A stretch of DNA of 64,000 bases from positions 1-64,000 of the forward strand of contig WPDH01000065.1 in assembly GCA_019137255.1 (NCBI GenBank). The letters run 5' to 3'. Below are positions 45,067 through 56,670 of the stretch, one piece after another (positions within the stretch are counted from its first letter, which is position 1; the number at the start of each line of letters is the position of its first letter). Below the pieces are notes generated by a model that saw only the letters and a program-made list of their open reading frames with translations, did not search any database and was not told the origin of the DNA. The translations under genes were made by a program, and so were the position numbers. Source of the stretch: Corinectria fuckeliana. Taxonomy: Eukaryota > Ascomycota > Sordariomycetes > Hypocreales > Nectriaceae.

Positions 45067-46573
45067 ATGGCTGCCCCCAGCGCATTCGGGGAAATTGGCC
45101 TCTCCATTATCGGTCTCGGCGCTCAGTACCCCCCAAATTCACTCGATGCTAGCTGCCTCAACGTCCTGAGCAAGAGGTTCTACCCAGACACACCATCGTG
45201 AGTGGCAGAATGCTCTTGACGTTGAACCGTGGCAATCAGTGCTAACCAGCCATTGACGAGCCTTTCAGCATGAAAAAGGTCCTCGCAATCAACCAGTACA
45301 CTGGCATTGACACGCGCTCCTCCGTTGGCACTCCCGACCACCCCATTGTGAACCAGGAGAAGGCGCCCTCAATAGGCGACCTCCACCGCATTTTTCTCTC
45401 CGACGGCGTCCCCTTGGCTGTACAGGCCGCCAAAAAGGCCATTGCCGAGGCCAAGATTGATCTCCGCCATATCACCCACATTGTCTCCACGACCTGTACC
45501 GACAGCGCAAACCCGGGCTTCGACCACTATGTGGCCAAGGGCCTCGGCATCACCCACCAGGTCGAGAAGGCTCTGCTACACGGTGTTGGCTGCAGTGGCG
45601 GTCTGGCGGTTTTGAGGACGGGCGCGAACCTAGCTTTAGGCCACGCGGCGAGGGGTCGACCCGCTCGAGTACTATGTGTGGCTCTCGAAGTCAGTACGAC
45701 CATGGTGCGGAGCGAAATGGACAGCATCGACGAGCTTCAGCAAACTAGGATAGGCGCTTGTCTGTTCTCGGATTGTGCAAGCGCTGTGGTGCTGAGCAAT
45801 GGTATCGGAGAGCCTGCGGAGCCCATTTATGACCTGCTCGGATGGGACCACAGAGTGATAGCTGACACAGAAGACGATCTAGGATTCGACGTGGATCCTC
45901 TTGGTAAGTGACCGCGCGATGTGAGTTGACTCGAGGCAACAAAGGCTGACAATGACTAGGCTGGAAGGTGGTGCTTTCCCCTAGGGTCCCCAAGCTTACC
46001 GGCGCCGCTGTCGCGCCTGCATTCGCCGACCTCAAAGCCTCGCTGCCTGGCCTCCCTCCCAGCTACAAGGAGGCTGCCGACTTCGACTGGGCCATGCACC
46101 CGGGTGGTGCGACCATTCTCACCGGCGCCGAGCGAGCCATGAATATCTCCGCAGAGCACATGCGAGCCAGCTACGATACGTACATCAACCACGGGAACTC
46201 GAGCTCAGCCACCATATTCAGCGTCATGGACCGCCTTCGTTCGAAGGAAATGGATGCCCTGGCGCCCGATGGTCGAGTCCGCGAGTACGTCGTAGGTTGC
46301 GCGTTCGGGCCAGGCATCACGGTCGAGATGTGCATGCTCAAGCGTAATATGCGCCATGGCACGCAAGTGAGCGGACTCCAGACACCGCCAGAGACGGAGA
46401 GTGAGTCAAGCGAGACGGGCGAGACGGGCGACGTTGGAGACGGCGGGTGGACCCCGGATGCGAGCTCCGATGCGAGCGGGGTTACGGCCGGGAAGGATTC
46501 GGCGGGGGTGGAGTCACGGGACCGGGATGCAACCTTTGTGACCGAAGCATTGGAGGATTTAGACCTAGATTAG
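45067..46573 (+). CDS. type III polyketide synthase (chalcone/stilbene synthase family)
   Basis: Exons 45067-45197, 45269-45903 and 45960-46573 give 459 aa. The catalytic triad of the family is present: Cys in HGVGCSGGLAVLR, His in WAMHPGGATIL and Asn in INHGNSSSATIFSV. The C-terminal GCAFGPGITVEMCML is the G-x-GPG loop of chalcone-synthase-like enzymes. The start MAAPSAFGEIGLSIIGLGAQYPP fits fungal members such as Neurospora ORAS and Aspergillus CsyB-type enzymes. These condense a fatty acyl-CoA starter with malonyl-CoA units to alkylresorcinols, resorcylic acids or pyrones. The core ends near residue 375. About 85 further residues are Ser/Glu/Gly/Asp-rich (TESESSETGETGDVGDGGW...) and are not part of the fold. 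The next + strand genes are a Zn2Cys6 regulator and a P450, which suggests a small cluster. Starter length and product cannot be read from sequence. Confidence 0.95.
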
Positions 46574-49500
46574 CAAAGGATAAGATACATTTGGTGTTGA
46601 TGGTGGTTGATGGGTGGATGGAAGGATAAGATAAGCGTTGAGCGCGAGATTCCTTAGATCAATGATTACTTTTGAGATACCGGATCGTTCGGATCAGCTC
46701 CGAGTTGAGCAGTAACGGTAGAGCGATTCTAGTTGTCAATGCTGAAGGGCAAAGATAGGTTCTCCACAAAGCCGAGCTTGCGGCATCTAGTCCCACAGGC
46801 CGGATAGGTTAGCTTGCATGACAGATTCTAGCCTAAGCAAGCCTCACCATGTTTCTTATCAGAGTATTCAGTTTAAGCCGGCAGAGACGTTAAGAGTCTT
46901 AGCGAGCGGCACGGGAAATAGGGTCGGAACTCGAGGTGACGATGAAGCAAGATCTCGTGACGAACAATTCACTAAGGCGCGTAGAGATGAGACCATGGCT
47001 CCGCAGCTCAGCTTTCCAAACCCGAAAGCGAAGCCGTCCAGCACCGCCCTTGGAATCTTGGCAGCGCGGGCAACTGAACTAGCAAGCACATGGAGGAAGC
47101 TTAGGCTCTAATAGAGCTTACAAATGCCCTCTCATAGGTGCAGATACCAACCTTGGGTCATCATTCATCATCCATCGGCTAACTACGGAGTAGGTATGTA
47201 CCATAACCCTCGGCAGCATACTAGTAGCCTGTCCCACTTGGGCCCTTCCTTTTAGCTTCCTTTTTCTTCTCAGTTTCCAGTACCCGGGGGTTAAAAACAA
47301 GCCGGACAAGTTCGTGCTTGCTAACTTAGCTTCAGCTGTCAGACCAGCGCCGACGCTAGAGATGAAGATTGGTGTGTTTTCGTAATGAGACCCTTTTCTT
47401 TGCCGGAAAGCTTGGACAGGAAAGCAAACGGCGGCAACGGGACTCGTTTTCGTCGAGGTTGCCGCCGTATCAGCCTTGCGCCTGCGAGGGACCCTGGCTT
47501 GCCGGGCAGAGGGCGCGAAGGGCGTGGGAACTCGTACCATTTTAGCGCAGGCGAGATCGCGCCAACGTCATCTAGGTGGGATCTACGCGTTGCGCTGGGA
47601 AGGCTCTGATGGCAGGGGATTCTAGGGCATCGTCTGATTGTGTCGGGTTTCTTGAGGGTTGTTTCGTCAGGGCCAGGGAGAAGAAGTTGCTGGTTGTAGG
47701 TCGAAAGGATGTGAAGTTGACTCTGCAGCACGGGGAATCGGGGAAATGGAGTACATGACGGTCCGGGGTGGACAAATGACGAGAGGCCAGGACAAGTCCC
47801 TTTGGAGATTGAGTGGGAACCCAAGAGGCCATGAGGGGCGATACAAAAGAACCTCCTGTCTCTTCGTCCTCTTCATGCCCTCATGATCATGGAGAAAGCG
47901 GCAGCCATCAAACTTCCAACGGGTGGAGAGAAGAGTCATTGGCCTCGTAGCAAGAGCAGATGTCACCAAAGATAGGTGCCGCCTCCAAGTACTAGTATGG
48001 AGTACTGGTTGTTGATGTGCGAGCCCTGATAAGAAAAAAGAAAGCAATAAGCAGCGACCAAGCGCAGGTGAAAAGGCAGATTTGATTCCTGATTCCATAG
48101 CAGCATGGGAAGCAGGGCTGTCAACAGGGCAAGTTGGGTGGAGAAATCGACCGGGGAGATGGACGCTACAGCCGCAGCTGGCTGGGGTCGAAAGACTCAA
48201 AGCCAATGGCAACACGGTCTGGAGAGAGCTGGCGTCCCAAAAGAGAAACTCGTCTAAAACAGCGCCCTGCGGTTTGCGTTTGGCAGGGCTCTCGCCTCCA
48301 CCCGGCAGCGATGAGGGCATGAGGCGCGCGGAGGTGGAGGCGGAGAGCGGCTGACAGCAGGTCGATGGGGGATGGCACGAGGTTGGGTGGTCTACAGGTA
48401 TCCGTACTCGGGAGAGTACAGTATGTACATAGGCGTGCCGTGGTAGATCTTGAGTGACATCCGGAATGGATCCTGGGAGCTTGAGCACGGTGCATACTTA
48501 TATTATATGTAAAGTGCGAGTTCTTGGAACGAAGTGGACCTCGATTCCTAGGCATGTGGCTACTGCTAGACTCTGCTTGCCCTACGCGAAAAGAGAAGAA
48601 ATAGTAGGCCTACACGCCTTGGTCCACTAGCTTAGATACTAGCTAGGCAGGCCGTCTAGGGGACCACATGGGTAGTAGGGTGCGATGCCGGGGGTCCCGG
48701 GACGAGGCCATCTCTCGGTTGAGTCTTTGACATCATGGTGCTGGGACCCGTGACGGTGAGCTGGGACGAAGGACAGGTTCCTTGCCCGTTTGGGTGCACG
48801 GGTAATGGGTGCAAGGAGAATTAGTTACGCATGTGGTTGGGCTGAAGACGGGAAGGGAGATGAAGGAGCGTCTTTACACGCAGACAGAGGAGGCAGAGGA
48901 AGAGAGAGCTAGGTTTTTTTACGGACGAGCACTTGTACTTTTTTTGTTAGTTTCTAGCTTCGCAAATTGTTTAAGTTAAAGCCCCATCCATCCCGCCTAC
49001 GCGTGGCCACCCCCCCAATCCATACCCAGGCCCGACACTGATGTCCGTTATTTACTCCGGATTCTGCGCATGCACGAAGTAGTTCCACGGGCTGGCAGCT
49101 TGAACCGCATGGTGCGAGAGGGCAAGTGACTGCCGACAGACTGTCCGGACCTCACAGCAGAACGACGACACGGCCCGGCCTGAGGGATACCGGTCCGTCT
49201 CGGACAGGGTCGAAGTTCATACTCTACTAACCTTGCCTCCCGTACAGCAGGGCGCCTGCAGATGGTTACTGGGGATCGCCATCGAACGATAACGGCAACG
49301 GCAGCAGCAACGAAGACAGACACGCGGAGAGTGTACGGCGGTGTACCTGGAGAAAGCACGCAAAAGGCTGAGGCAGGGTGTACCTGAATATCACTTCCAA
49401 CAAAGGACTTGCTAGGGAGAGCTGGCACATCAAACGTCACTTCGTCATCATTGTTTTCGCAGAACGCAACCCGTCCTGGCCGCCCGCCGTCTGCCGCATC

Positions 49501-49574
49501 TGGCCGCAGAGTTTACCATCGGCCTTGCTCGGCTTTAGCCGGTAACTTGTCCTTTGGTTGCAGTGGCAGGTTGA
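46574..49574. other. 3-kb region without a recognisable gene
   Basis: This lies between the type III PKS and the Zn2Cys6 regulator. Open frames occur (for example a long minus-strand one at 47667-48488 that starts at GTG, and a 97-codon + frame at 46818) but lack domains, conserved motifs or splice support. It may hold long regulatory DNA, the regulator's 5' UTR and missing first exon, or a lineage-specific non-coding RNA. AT-rich runs such as ttttttttacgg and tactttttttg lie near 48910-48950. Confidence 0.5.
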
Positions 49575-49730
49575 CTGTCGGCAATTGCCACTACAGGCCT
49601 ACTGGCACAGACGGGACGCGGAACGCCTGGGCTGGTACAGAGCATCTACCCGACTGATTTCCAGCCGGAAAGGGCTGCCGCGCTGGAGGGCTATTATCCA
49701 GTGTTTGGCGGTGCGGGTGGCGCTGGTTTT

Positions 49731-49760
49731 GGAGCTGGAGCTGGAGCTGGAGCTGGAGGA
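49731..49760 (+). repeat. (GGAGCT)n hexanucleotide repeat
   Basis: About five copies encode a Gly-Ala dipeptide run within the probable N-terminal extension of the Zn2Cys6 regulator. The repeat keeps the reading frame, so copy-number change would alter only linker length. Confidence 0.75.
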
Positions 49761-49976
49761 CTGCAGCTTGGAAGACAGCTTGGAGGAGGACCTGGTGCAG
49801 GTCAGGGCAGACGGGCTGTGGGTACGGAGGCAGAAGTCCCGGGCAATACAGGACCAGGTGCCCGTCACGGTTACGGTCACGGTCACGTGGCTGCCCCGTA
49901 TCGGCAAACCGACCTCTCTGGCACTTGGCTCCCCTCGCAGCAGCGGCGGCCGGTGGCTGACCCCGACCGCGCTGTG

Positions 49977-52900
49977 ATGCCTTACGATGGCGGCCGTCTC
50001 TCACACGCACCGACACCCGCGACCGAGACCGATGGCCCATTTGGCACCATGGAGCAGATCGAGACCCAGGTGAGCGACCTGCGCTATCTGTCCCAGGCCC
50101 CCGTTGTCCTGAGCCCCGCCGCGTCGGGCGTCGGCGTCGGCGTCGGCGTCGGCATCGGCGTTGTCGGGCCCGGAGGTGTCGGGGGCTCCGTGGGTAGCAA
50201 CGGCGGCGTCGCCTCCGTGTCAGCTGCCGCAACCGCCGCCTCCGCCTACGACTCGACGCCGCAGCCCCAGGGCCACGCCAGTCCGGGTTCCGCGTCCGTC
50301 GGAGGCAATTCCGCCCGCAGCGTGTCGGCCTCCAATGCGAACAAGAGGAAATCCATCGACGAGGGGAGCGCGTCCAAGCAGACGCGGAGCAAGAGGAATC
50401 GGGTGAGTAATTCTCTGCGGAGGTCTTTCCTTAGACGTCGCGGTGATGATGTTTTATCCCCCCAGTGCGTAACGTCGCAGCCTGGATGCTATGCGATGAG
50501 GGGAATTTGCGTGAGGCGAATTGGGATGAGTGGCCGGCCATGAGTCGTGGTGTTTCATCATCGTTGTCGTATCGCTGCCCGAGGTTACACAACATCCATC
50601 GCTCCATCCCTTAGGCTTGTCACTCCAAGGGCATCTCTCATCGCAACCCCTTTATCGCGTTATACCTCACACTGTCCTTCCTCCATGCTTCGCAGTCAGG
50701 TTCCGGCTAACCTTTTCGCGCTTGAGCAACAGTATATATCCATCGCTTGGTGAGTCACTCCCATCTAATATCCAACACTATGTCCTACGATACCAAGCCC
50801 TCCTGCATGACACCTGGCGCCTCGAGCTCCCACTAGAAAGGCTCCTTGGCTAATCCCTCATAGTAACGAATGCAAGCGGCGCAAAATCAAGTGCAATGGC
50901 GAGACGCCGTGCCAACGCTGCGGCAATCTAAATCTGAACTGTCTATACGCTCAAAATTGCTGCTCCAACAACTTCAAAGACTCGGATGACTTCAGGAATG
51001 TCACCGCTCAGATTGGTCGCTTGCAAGAAGAGGTCGGCTGGCTCCACCAGACAGTCAAGGTCCTCCAGTCCGAGTCGAGCCGCATGTCTTCGCTCGGCGA
51101 CCGTACCATGCCTTTGGCCTCCACCGTCGCTCCTTCGCCCTCACAGAGCTCGAGCTCAGTCAACCGTGATGCAGTACACTCCAGGTACGGCACCTTCCGA
51201 GGTCCCACCAGCATGGCCTTTAGCCTAGATGTCGCCAACAACACCATCTCCAACATGGGATACAGGGGTATAAACGATGGTGACGAGAATGGCCATCAGG
51301 TGGAGGACGTGGGCATTCAGATGACGCACCGCCCTGCCGACCCTCTCCTTGAGTTTGACAAGGACGAAATGGTTCGGTTGTGCCGCGTCCACGAGGAGGA
51401 GATTGGCATCATGTACCCTGTTCTCAACGTCCAAACTGTCATATCGCACGCCAAAAGCCTAGCATCCTTCTTGGATACGATACGGCATCAGAACTCCATG
51501 GAGCTGATCAACGACGAGAAGACCTTGCAGTTGAAAATCGTCATGTGCTGTGCGCTTGTCGTTGAAGAGCACGGACATAGCGACAAGGCGATCCGGCTCT
51601 ACGACAGCATGGAGATGGTGCTCAACCGAAAACTCATGGCCGAGCCCGCACAAGTCTCCAGCCTTCCCCTGCTGGCGCTTGTCGCAGGCTACAGGTTTCT
51701 CTCCAACGACGAGGTTCTAGCTTGGCGTGTAATGGGCCAGGTTGCGCGCTTGTGTCTAGAGCTAGGCATCCATCAATGCATGGGCTTGGTAAAGATCCAA
51801 GACGAGGACGAACGCAAAAACGCCCTCAACAGCTTCTGGTCGGCCTACATACTAGATCGACGGTGGGCGTTTGGGACGGGGCTACCATACGTTGTTCAGG
51901 ACGAAGAGATTGACGCAGACCTCCCCTTTCCTGTAAGTCAGGCAATGCGTGTCTGTCTCAAAGCTAACATCAGGTAGGAACATCCATATCTTGTAGCCAT
52001 GATTACGTATTCCCGGGTGGGAGCAAAGGTGTGGCGGCAGGTATCACATTTCGGACCCGTTCTTGAGCAAGACTTGCGACCAGAGGATATCGAGAAGCTG
52101 GACCAAGAGATTCTTGGTTGGTATGAGCGCGTCCCTGAGGAGATCAAAGTGCGGAACTGGGACAAGGACAAGCACATGACGTCGACGCCATCATATAACC
52201 TCCAGCGTCTCAGGATATGGACATATCTCCGACTCAACCAGGTGAGTTTCGAAGCCTATACGCCAATACGAGACTGACACTTCCAGATGCGAGTCTGGCT
52301 ATATACGCCCGTGCTGCACAGCGCGACGAGCATCATGTCACATCCAACGCAATCACAGCTCGTCGTCGACATTGCCAAGGACACGATTCGATACCTCACC
52401 CATTTAAACAACACGACAAATCTGTACCGGCGGGTTCAGGTGTTTTACCATCAGTTCTTGACTTCGGCCATCGCCGTTGTATTCCTCGCCTCGGTACACG
52501 CACCCGTCCGCTTCAGCGCCACTTGCCGAGAAGAATTCTACATGGCGCTCGATCTCGTCAAGGACCTCTCCGCCAAGAGCTGGGCATCCCAACGTCTCTG
52601 GCGCACTATCCGGTCGCTCAAGGATGTGGCGCCGCGCTTCGGGCTGAATCCGGAGGACGACCCCCAGTCGACGGCTGCGCTGGGGATGATTGGACTCGCT
52701 CGAGGCCATGTAGACCCCCGCGGACACCAGCATTTCCGCAAACCGTCGATGGTGGGCCAGCAGTCCCAAGCCGCAACGCCGGACTCGGTGGCTCAAAACG
52801 GATCCAGGATTCAAGCCGAGATGTCACGAATTTTCGAGGGATACGTCGGGTTGAATGGGTTTCAGTTTGGCGGCAACGAGGGACAAGCGTCTGCCACGAA

Positions 52901-52991
52901 CGGCGAGATGTCGGCGGCCGAAGCAGCCACGACTATGTACGGGACGGACGGGAATGGGACTGTGTTTGCACACTTTAGAGAAATGTATTAA
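49977..52991 (+). CDS. Zn2Cys6 fungal transcription factor
   Basis: Exons 49977-50402, 50733-50749, 50864-51932, 51978-52241 and 52287-52991 give 826 aa from the first in-frame ATG. The zinc cluster is assembled across a 17-nt exon: RNR|YISIAC|NECKRRKIKCNGETPCQRCGNLNLNC gives CxxCx6Cx5-type six-Cys spacing. A short coiled segment follows (IGRLQEEVGWLHQTVKVLQSE). From about residue 320 on comes a fungal_trans regulatory domain (LLEFDKDEMVRLCRVHEEEIGIMYPVLNV..., FLSNDEVLAWRVMGQVARLCLELGIHQ..., SFWSAYILDRRWAFGTGLPY). Coding-like sequence in the same frame reaches back to about 49575 (YPTDFQPERAAALEGYYP, a Gly-Ala repeat, LSGTWLPSQQRRP), so the true start is probably upstream, joined by an unresolved intron (likely acceptor at 49596). 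It lies between the type III PKS and the P450 on the same strand and may regulate them. Confidence 0.88.
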
Positions 52992-53380
52992 CGATTCCTG
53001 GATGGACGAGGTATACACGGACGCAGGAGGCATTACCAGAAGCCTGCCTGGACAGGTGTTTCTGATGGCGCAGATATAATTTTAACAAGCCGGTCTGGCT
53101 GAGGCAATGAGTTGAGTGCAAGGTGAATTCATCTCGTGCCATAATACTAGGCAATCACTGGCTTGAGCAAATGGACACTGACATGACATGACATTTCTAA
53201 AGCTTACCCACGGTGTACACTCCGTTCGGATTCAGATCTGCTGGTTTCAGGCTGCTGGTTTCACTTCGTTATATCTCTGTACCGTGCGTGTACCCAGAAA
53301 ACAAACATCGCACTGTATCGTACTACATGATGTGTCTGCATGATGATGACTTTACCGCCAGCAAGTCTTGTCACGCTTCA
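52992..53380. other. intergenic region upstream of the P450
   Basis: This holds the 3' UTR of the regulator and the promoter of the P450. No coding signal is seen apart from an in-frame ATG near 53329 that would extend the P450 N terminus. Confidence 0.45.
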
Positions 53381-54954
53381 ATGGCTCTTCTCAACCTCGA
53401 CCTGCGGGTAGGCTTTCTTTGTGCCTTGGCTGCAGTTGTAGGCCTGCTCATCCGGGCCAGATACACACCCGAAATCGCCCGCGATGGAGTTGTGCTCCGG
53501 TTAGTCAATTCAACGTTGAGGCTCAGCGATGCTCCCAATTCGACGAACCCGACTGACAATGTTGCAGGAACCCCCCCAATACTCTGCCCTTTGTAGGCAA
53601 CGGCATTTTGTTCCTCCAGCCACGCCAGCGTCTCTTTGCGTGGTTTGCCAAGTGCGAGCGGCTCTTTGGCTACGAGACGCTGCGCATCTCGGTCCCATCG
53701 CTGCCACCGGGCGTCATCATCAGCGACCCGCGCAACCTCGACTTCGTCCTGCGCAACGAGGGCGTGTTCGAGAAGGGCAGCTTCTTCAAGCAGCGGTCCT
53801 GGGACCTCTTCGGCCACGGCATCATCAACGTCGACGGCGAGCTGTGGCGGCTGCAGCGCAAGGCTGGGCTGCGGTTCCTCGCTGCCCCGACGCTGCGGGC
53901 GCTGACGAGCGAGGCCTTGCCGCGGTACCTGGCGAAGGCCGTTGCGGTCTTGGCGGAGAAGGGGAAGGACGGCGGCAAGGTGGATCTGCAGGCCGTCGTT
54001 CACGAGGTGACGACGCAGCTGATGGGCCGGATGGCGTACAACATGGACATGCACGCCGACGACGACTTTACCGTGGCTTTCGAGCACGCCTCGGGCGCCA
54101 CCGCTGAACGCTTCCAGAATCCCCTATGGTTCGTCACCGAGCTGTTGACGGGCGCACGGCTGCGACGGTCCATCGCCGTCGTCAAGGACTACGGCCGGCG
54201 CATCGTCGCCAGCGCCGTGGCCGACCGCGCCGCCGAGGACAAGGTCGCGCGCTCCGACACACCGGGCAGCCTGATCCAGTCGCTGCTCGACTCCATCGGC
54301 GACGAGACGCTCGTCGCCGACGCAGCGCTCAACTACCTCTCCGCCGGCCGCGACACCGTGGCCCAGGCCCTGACGTGGACGCTGTACCTGCTGATCAGAC
54401 ACCCCGAGGCGACCTCTGCGCTGCGCAACGCCACCCGCGCCCTCCGCGCCGAAGCCGGGTGCTCCGCCGTCGACCCGGAGCTCCTCACGCCCACCAAGCT
54501 CCCCTACGCCCTGGCCGTCTTCTACGAGTCCCTGCGCCTGTACCCGCCCATCCCCATCGAGATCAAGCAGGCCCAGCAGGCAACCACGCTGCCCGACGGC
54601 ACGGCGCTGCCCCGCCACGCCATCGTCGTCTGGTGCGCCTGGGCCATGAACCGCTCGCGCGACACGTGGGGCCCCGATGCCGACGTCTTCCGCCCGGAGC
54701 GGTGGCTGGCCGAGGACGGCGCGACGGTGACGCAGCGCTCGGCGGCCGAGTTCCCCGTCTTCAACGGCGGGCCGCGCGTCTGCCTGGGCAAGCGCATGGC
54801 CGAGCTAGTAGCGGTGCAGGTGTTGGCGCGGCTGGTCGACGAGTTTGATTTCCTGCCGGCGTTTGCGGGGGAGAGGGTGAGTAAGAGCAGTTTGACGCTG
54901 CCCATGCAAGGTGGGCTGCCCGTGTATGTGCGATGCAGGCCAGCCAGCATATGA
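53381..54954 (+). CDS. cytochrome P450 (fatty-acid/alkane hydroxylase-like)
   Basis: Exons 53381-53499 and 53568-54954 join as VVLR|NPPNTLPFVGNG, giving 501 aa, the normal size of a microsomal P450. The N terminus (LDLRVGFLCALAAVVGLLIRARY) is a membrane anchor. Diagnostic motifs are the I-helix NYLSAGRDTVAQALTW (AGxDT), the ExxR pair FYESLRLYPP, the DVFRPERW segment and the heme loop FNGGPRVCLGKRMAE (Cys near residue 444). The wording ISVPSLPPGVIISDPRNLDFVL, RSWDLFGHGIINVDGELWRLQRK and AFEHASGATAERFQNPLW resembles the CYP52/CYP86-type clan that hydroxylates fatty chains at or near the omega end. That is an inference only. Following the type III PKS and its regulator, a role in oxidising an alkyl side chain of the polyketide is plausible. 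The gene is strongly GC3-rich compared with its neighbours. Confidence 0.93.
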
Positions 54955-55032
54955 GAAGCAAGGCGGGGGGAGCGGATGAGGATCCAATGTGTTTGGCTTG
55001 GTATTATCTATCTTAGTATCTCATGCGCGTGA

Positions 55033-56350
55033 TCAGTCAAATGTAATCTTAGACCCCGCGAACGCAACAGCCTTTTCCAACTCCTTGGCCTTCTTCCTCG
55101 CCGTCCAGCTGGGATGCAACGGCCCCTCGTCGTCCTTTTTAGGCGGCGGCTTGTCCGTCTCGGGCGCCGTCCTCGCCGCGAGCGGGTTCCGGATTCCTTT
55201 CTTCCAGGGGGTACCGTCGGCGCCGTCGACGGCCCCGCGCCTCATGTCCCAGCCCGAGTCGCGGCCGCTCTTGGCCGGCTGCTGCAGGTGCTTGGCCTTT
55301 CCGCCAAACTTCTTTTCCCAGATGGCCTGGCGCTGGCGCTGGCCCCGGCGCTTCTTGGCCGGCGCGACGTCAACGTCCGAGGCCGACTCGGAGCCGGAGA
55401 TGTAGCCGCCCATGAGGGACGGGAGGAACGTAGAGCCGGTCGGGCGGGCGGGCGTCTTTTCCTTTTTCTTCTTTGCTGGGGGTGGCGAGGGTGAGGATTG
55501 CTGGTCCTCGTCTGGTTCGGAGTCGGAGTCGGAGTCGGCGGCTGAGCCGGAGAGGGAGATATCGTCGAGGTTGACCTTTTCCCTCCCCTTGTAGCGCTCG
55601 AACAGTTCCGGGTTAAAGTCCTCCTCGTCTTCGTCGGAGGAGCTTCCCAGTAGGTGGTCGTACTTGGAGAGTTCATTCTCGGTATCCTCCTCACTGTCAA
55701 GCTCCTCCGGGCCAGGTTCATCCGAAAAGCCTTGGAACTCCGATTCGTCGTCGTCCTCTACCGACGCATGCACGTCTTCGTCTACAGCTTTTTTCGCCTC
55801 GGCTATCCGGGAGTCGGGTTCCTCCTCCTTGCCCTTGCGCACGCGCTTGGCCTTTTTGGGGACAGGCACGTTGAGCATTTCGCAGACGGCCACAACGGCG
55901 GCGTCGACGGCTTTTTTGACGTTGTCGCGGTTGTACAGTCCGCTAGTGACATTGTGAAGGGCGACGCGTTCCTCTTCGGAGAGGGTGGGCTTGGCGAGGC
56001 CGCGGCGAATCTCTTCGGGGAGGTCTTTGGATTCAGCGACGGACTTGATCTTGAGGAGGGAACCGTGCATGTGGGCGCGGGCGGTCTGGTGGAGGTCCAG
56101 GGACTGCACGGTGAGTTAGCCAGCCGACTCGTCCATTCGAGGGAACATGCAGCTTCGTTACCTTGAGGACGGTAATCTCACGCTCGAGGCGCTCCTTCTT
56201 GTCGGGCGTGATGCCATCGTCGCGGATGCGCTTGCTGAGGCGCTGCCGCTCGAAGCCCTTGGCGGCCTTGAGGGCGCGGGCGATTTCGTCGGAGAGCTTG
56301 TGCAGCTTCTCTTGCAAGCTGGGCTCGCCGGAGCGCTTTCGTTTGGGCAT
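55033..56350 (-). CDS. BUD22: BUD22-family ribosome biogenesis protein
   Basis: Minus-strand exons 56162-56350 and 55033-56103 join as TVLK|SLDLHQTARAH, giving 419 aa. The N-terminal helix (LQEKLHKLSDEIARALKAAKGFERQRLSKRIRD) and NVTSGLYNRDNVKKAVDAAV match the Bud22/SRFBP1 family. The centre has acidic blocks (DVHASVEDDDESEFQGFSDE, GSSSDEDEEDFNPELF). The C terminus carries the family's conserved elements FLPSLMGGYISGSESASDVD, QRQRQAIWEKKFGGKAKHLQ and HPSWTARKKAKE. Bud22 functions in 40S subunit biogenesis in the nucleolus. It interrupts the otherwise collinear PKS-regulator-P450-SDR order and is not expected to be part of a metabolite pathway. Its stop lies about 80 bp from that of the convergent P450. 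Confidence 0.92.
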
Positions 56351-56670
56351 TCTGCGTTGCGGTTGGGTAGAGCTCGGTCGAGGATGAGGATGAAAACATG
56401 GATTGAGAAATTCTAGACAGTGCTGAGAGCTTATCGATTACGGTGCTGTGCCTTGGAGTAGGGGTACATATGCACCGTGCGGGACCTCGATCCTTGTTAT
56501 CCCCGGGCCACTTGGTGATGGTGGGGTCTCGACGATGCGGGGGCAGATAGATCTGCGTCATCCCGAGTTCAATTAGCTGACACTTTATCTCGTCATCTTT
56601 TGCCAGGACAGACTATAGCTCTGTTTTAGTTTCGATTAACATACTAGCACTATCAGACCATCTAGTAATC
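56351..56670. other. divergent promoter of BUD22 and the SDR gene
   Basis: This is a 320-bp head-to-head intergenic region with no coding signal. Confidence 0.45.

Noticed and set aside
46818..47111. 97-codon + strand open frame with a true ATG
   Set aside because: It has no motif, no conserved-looking segment and no promoter-like context, so it is too weak to report as a gene.
47667..48488. 273-codon minus-strand open frame
   Set aside because: It starts at GTG, has no domain or signal motif, and its composition looks like a chance GC-rich open frame. No splice structure supports it.
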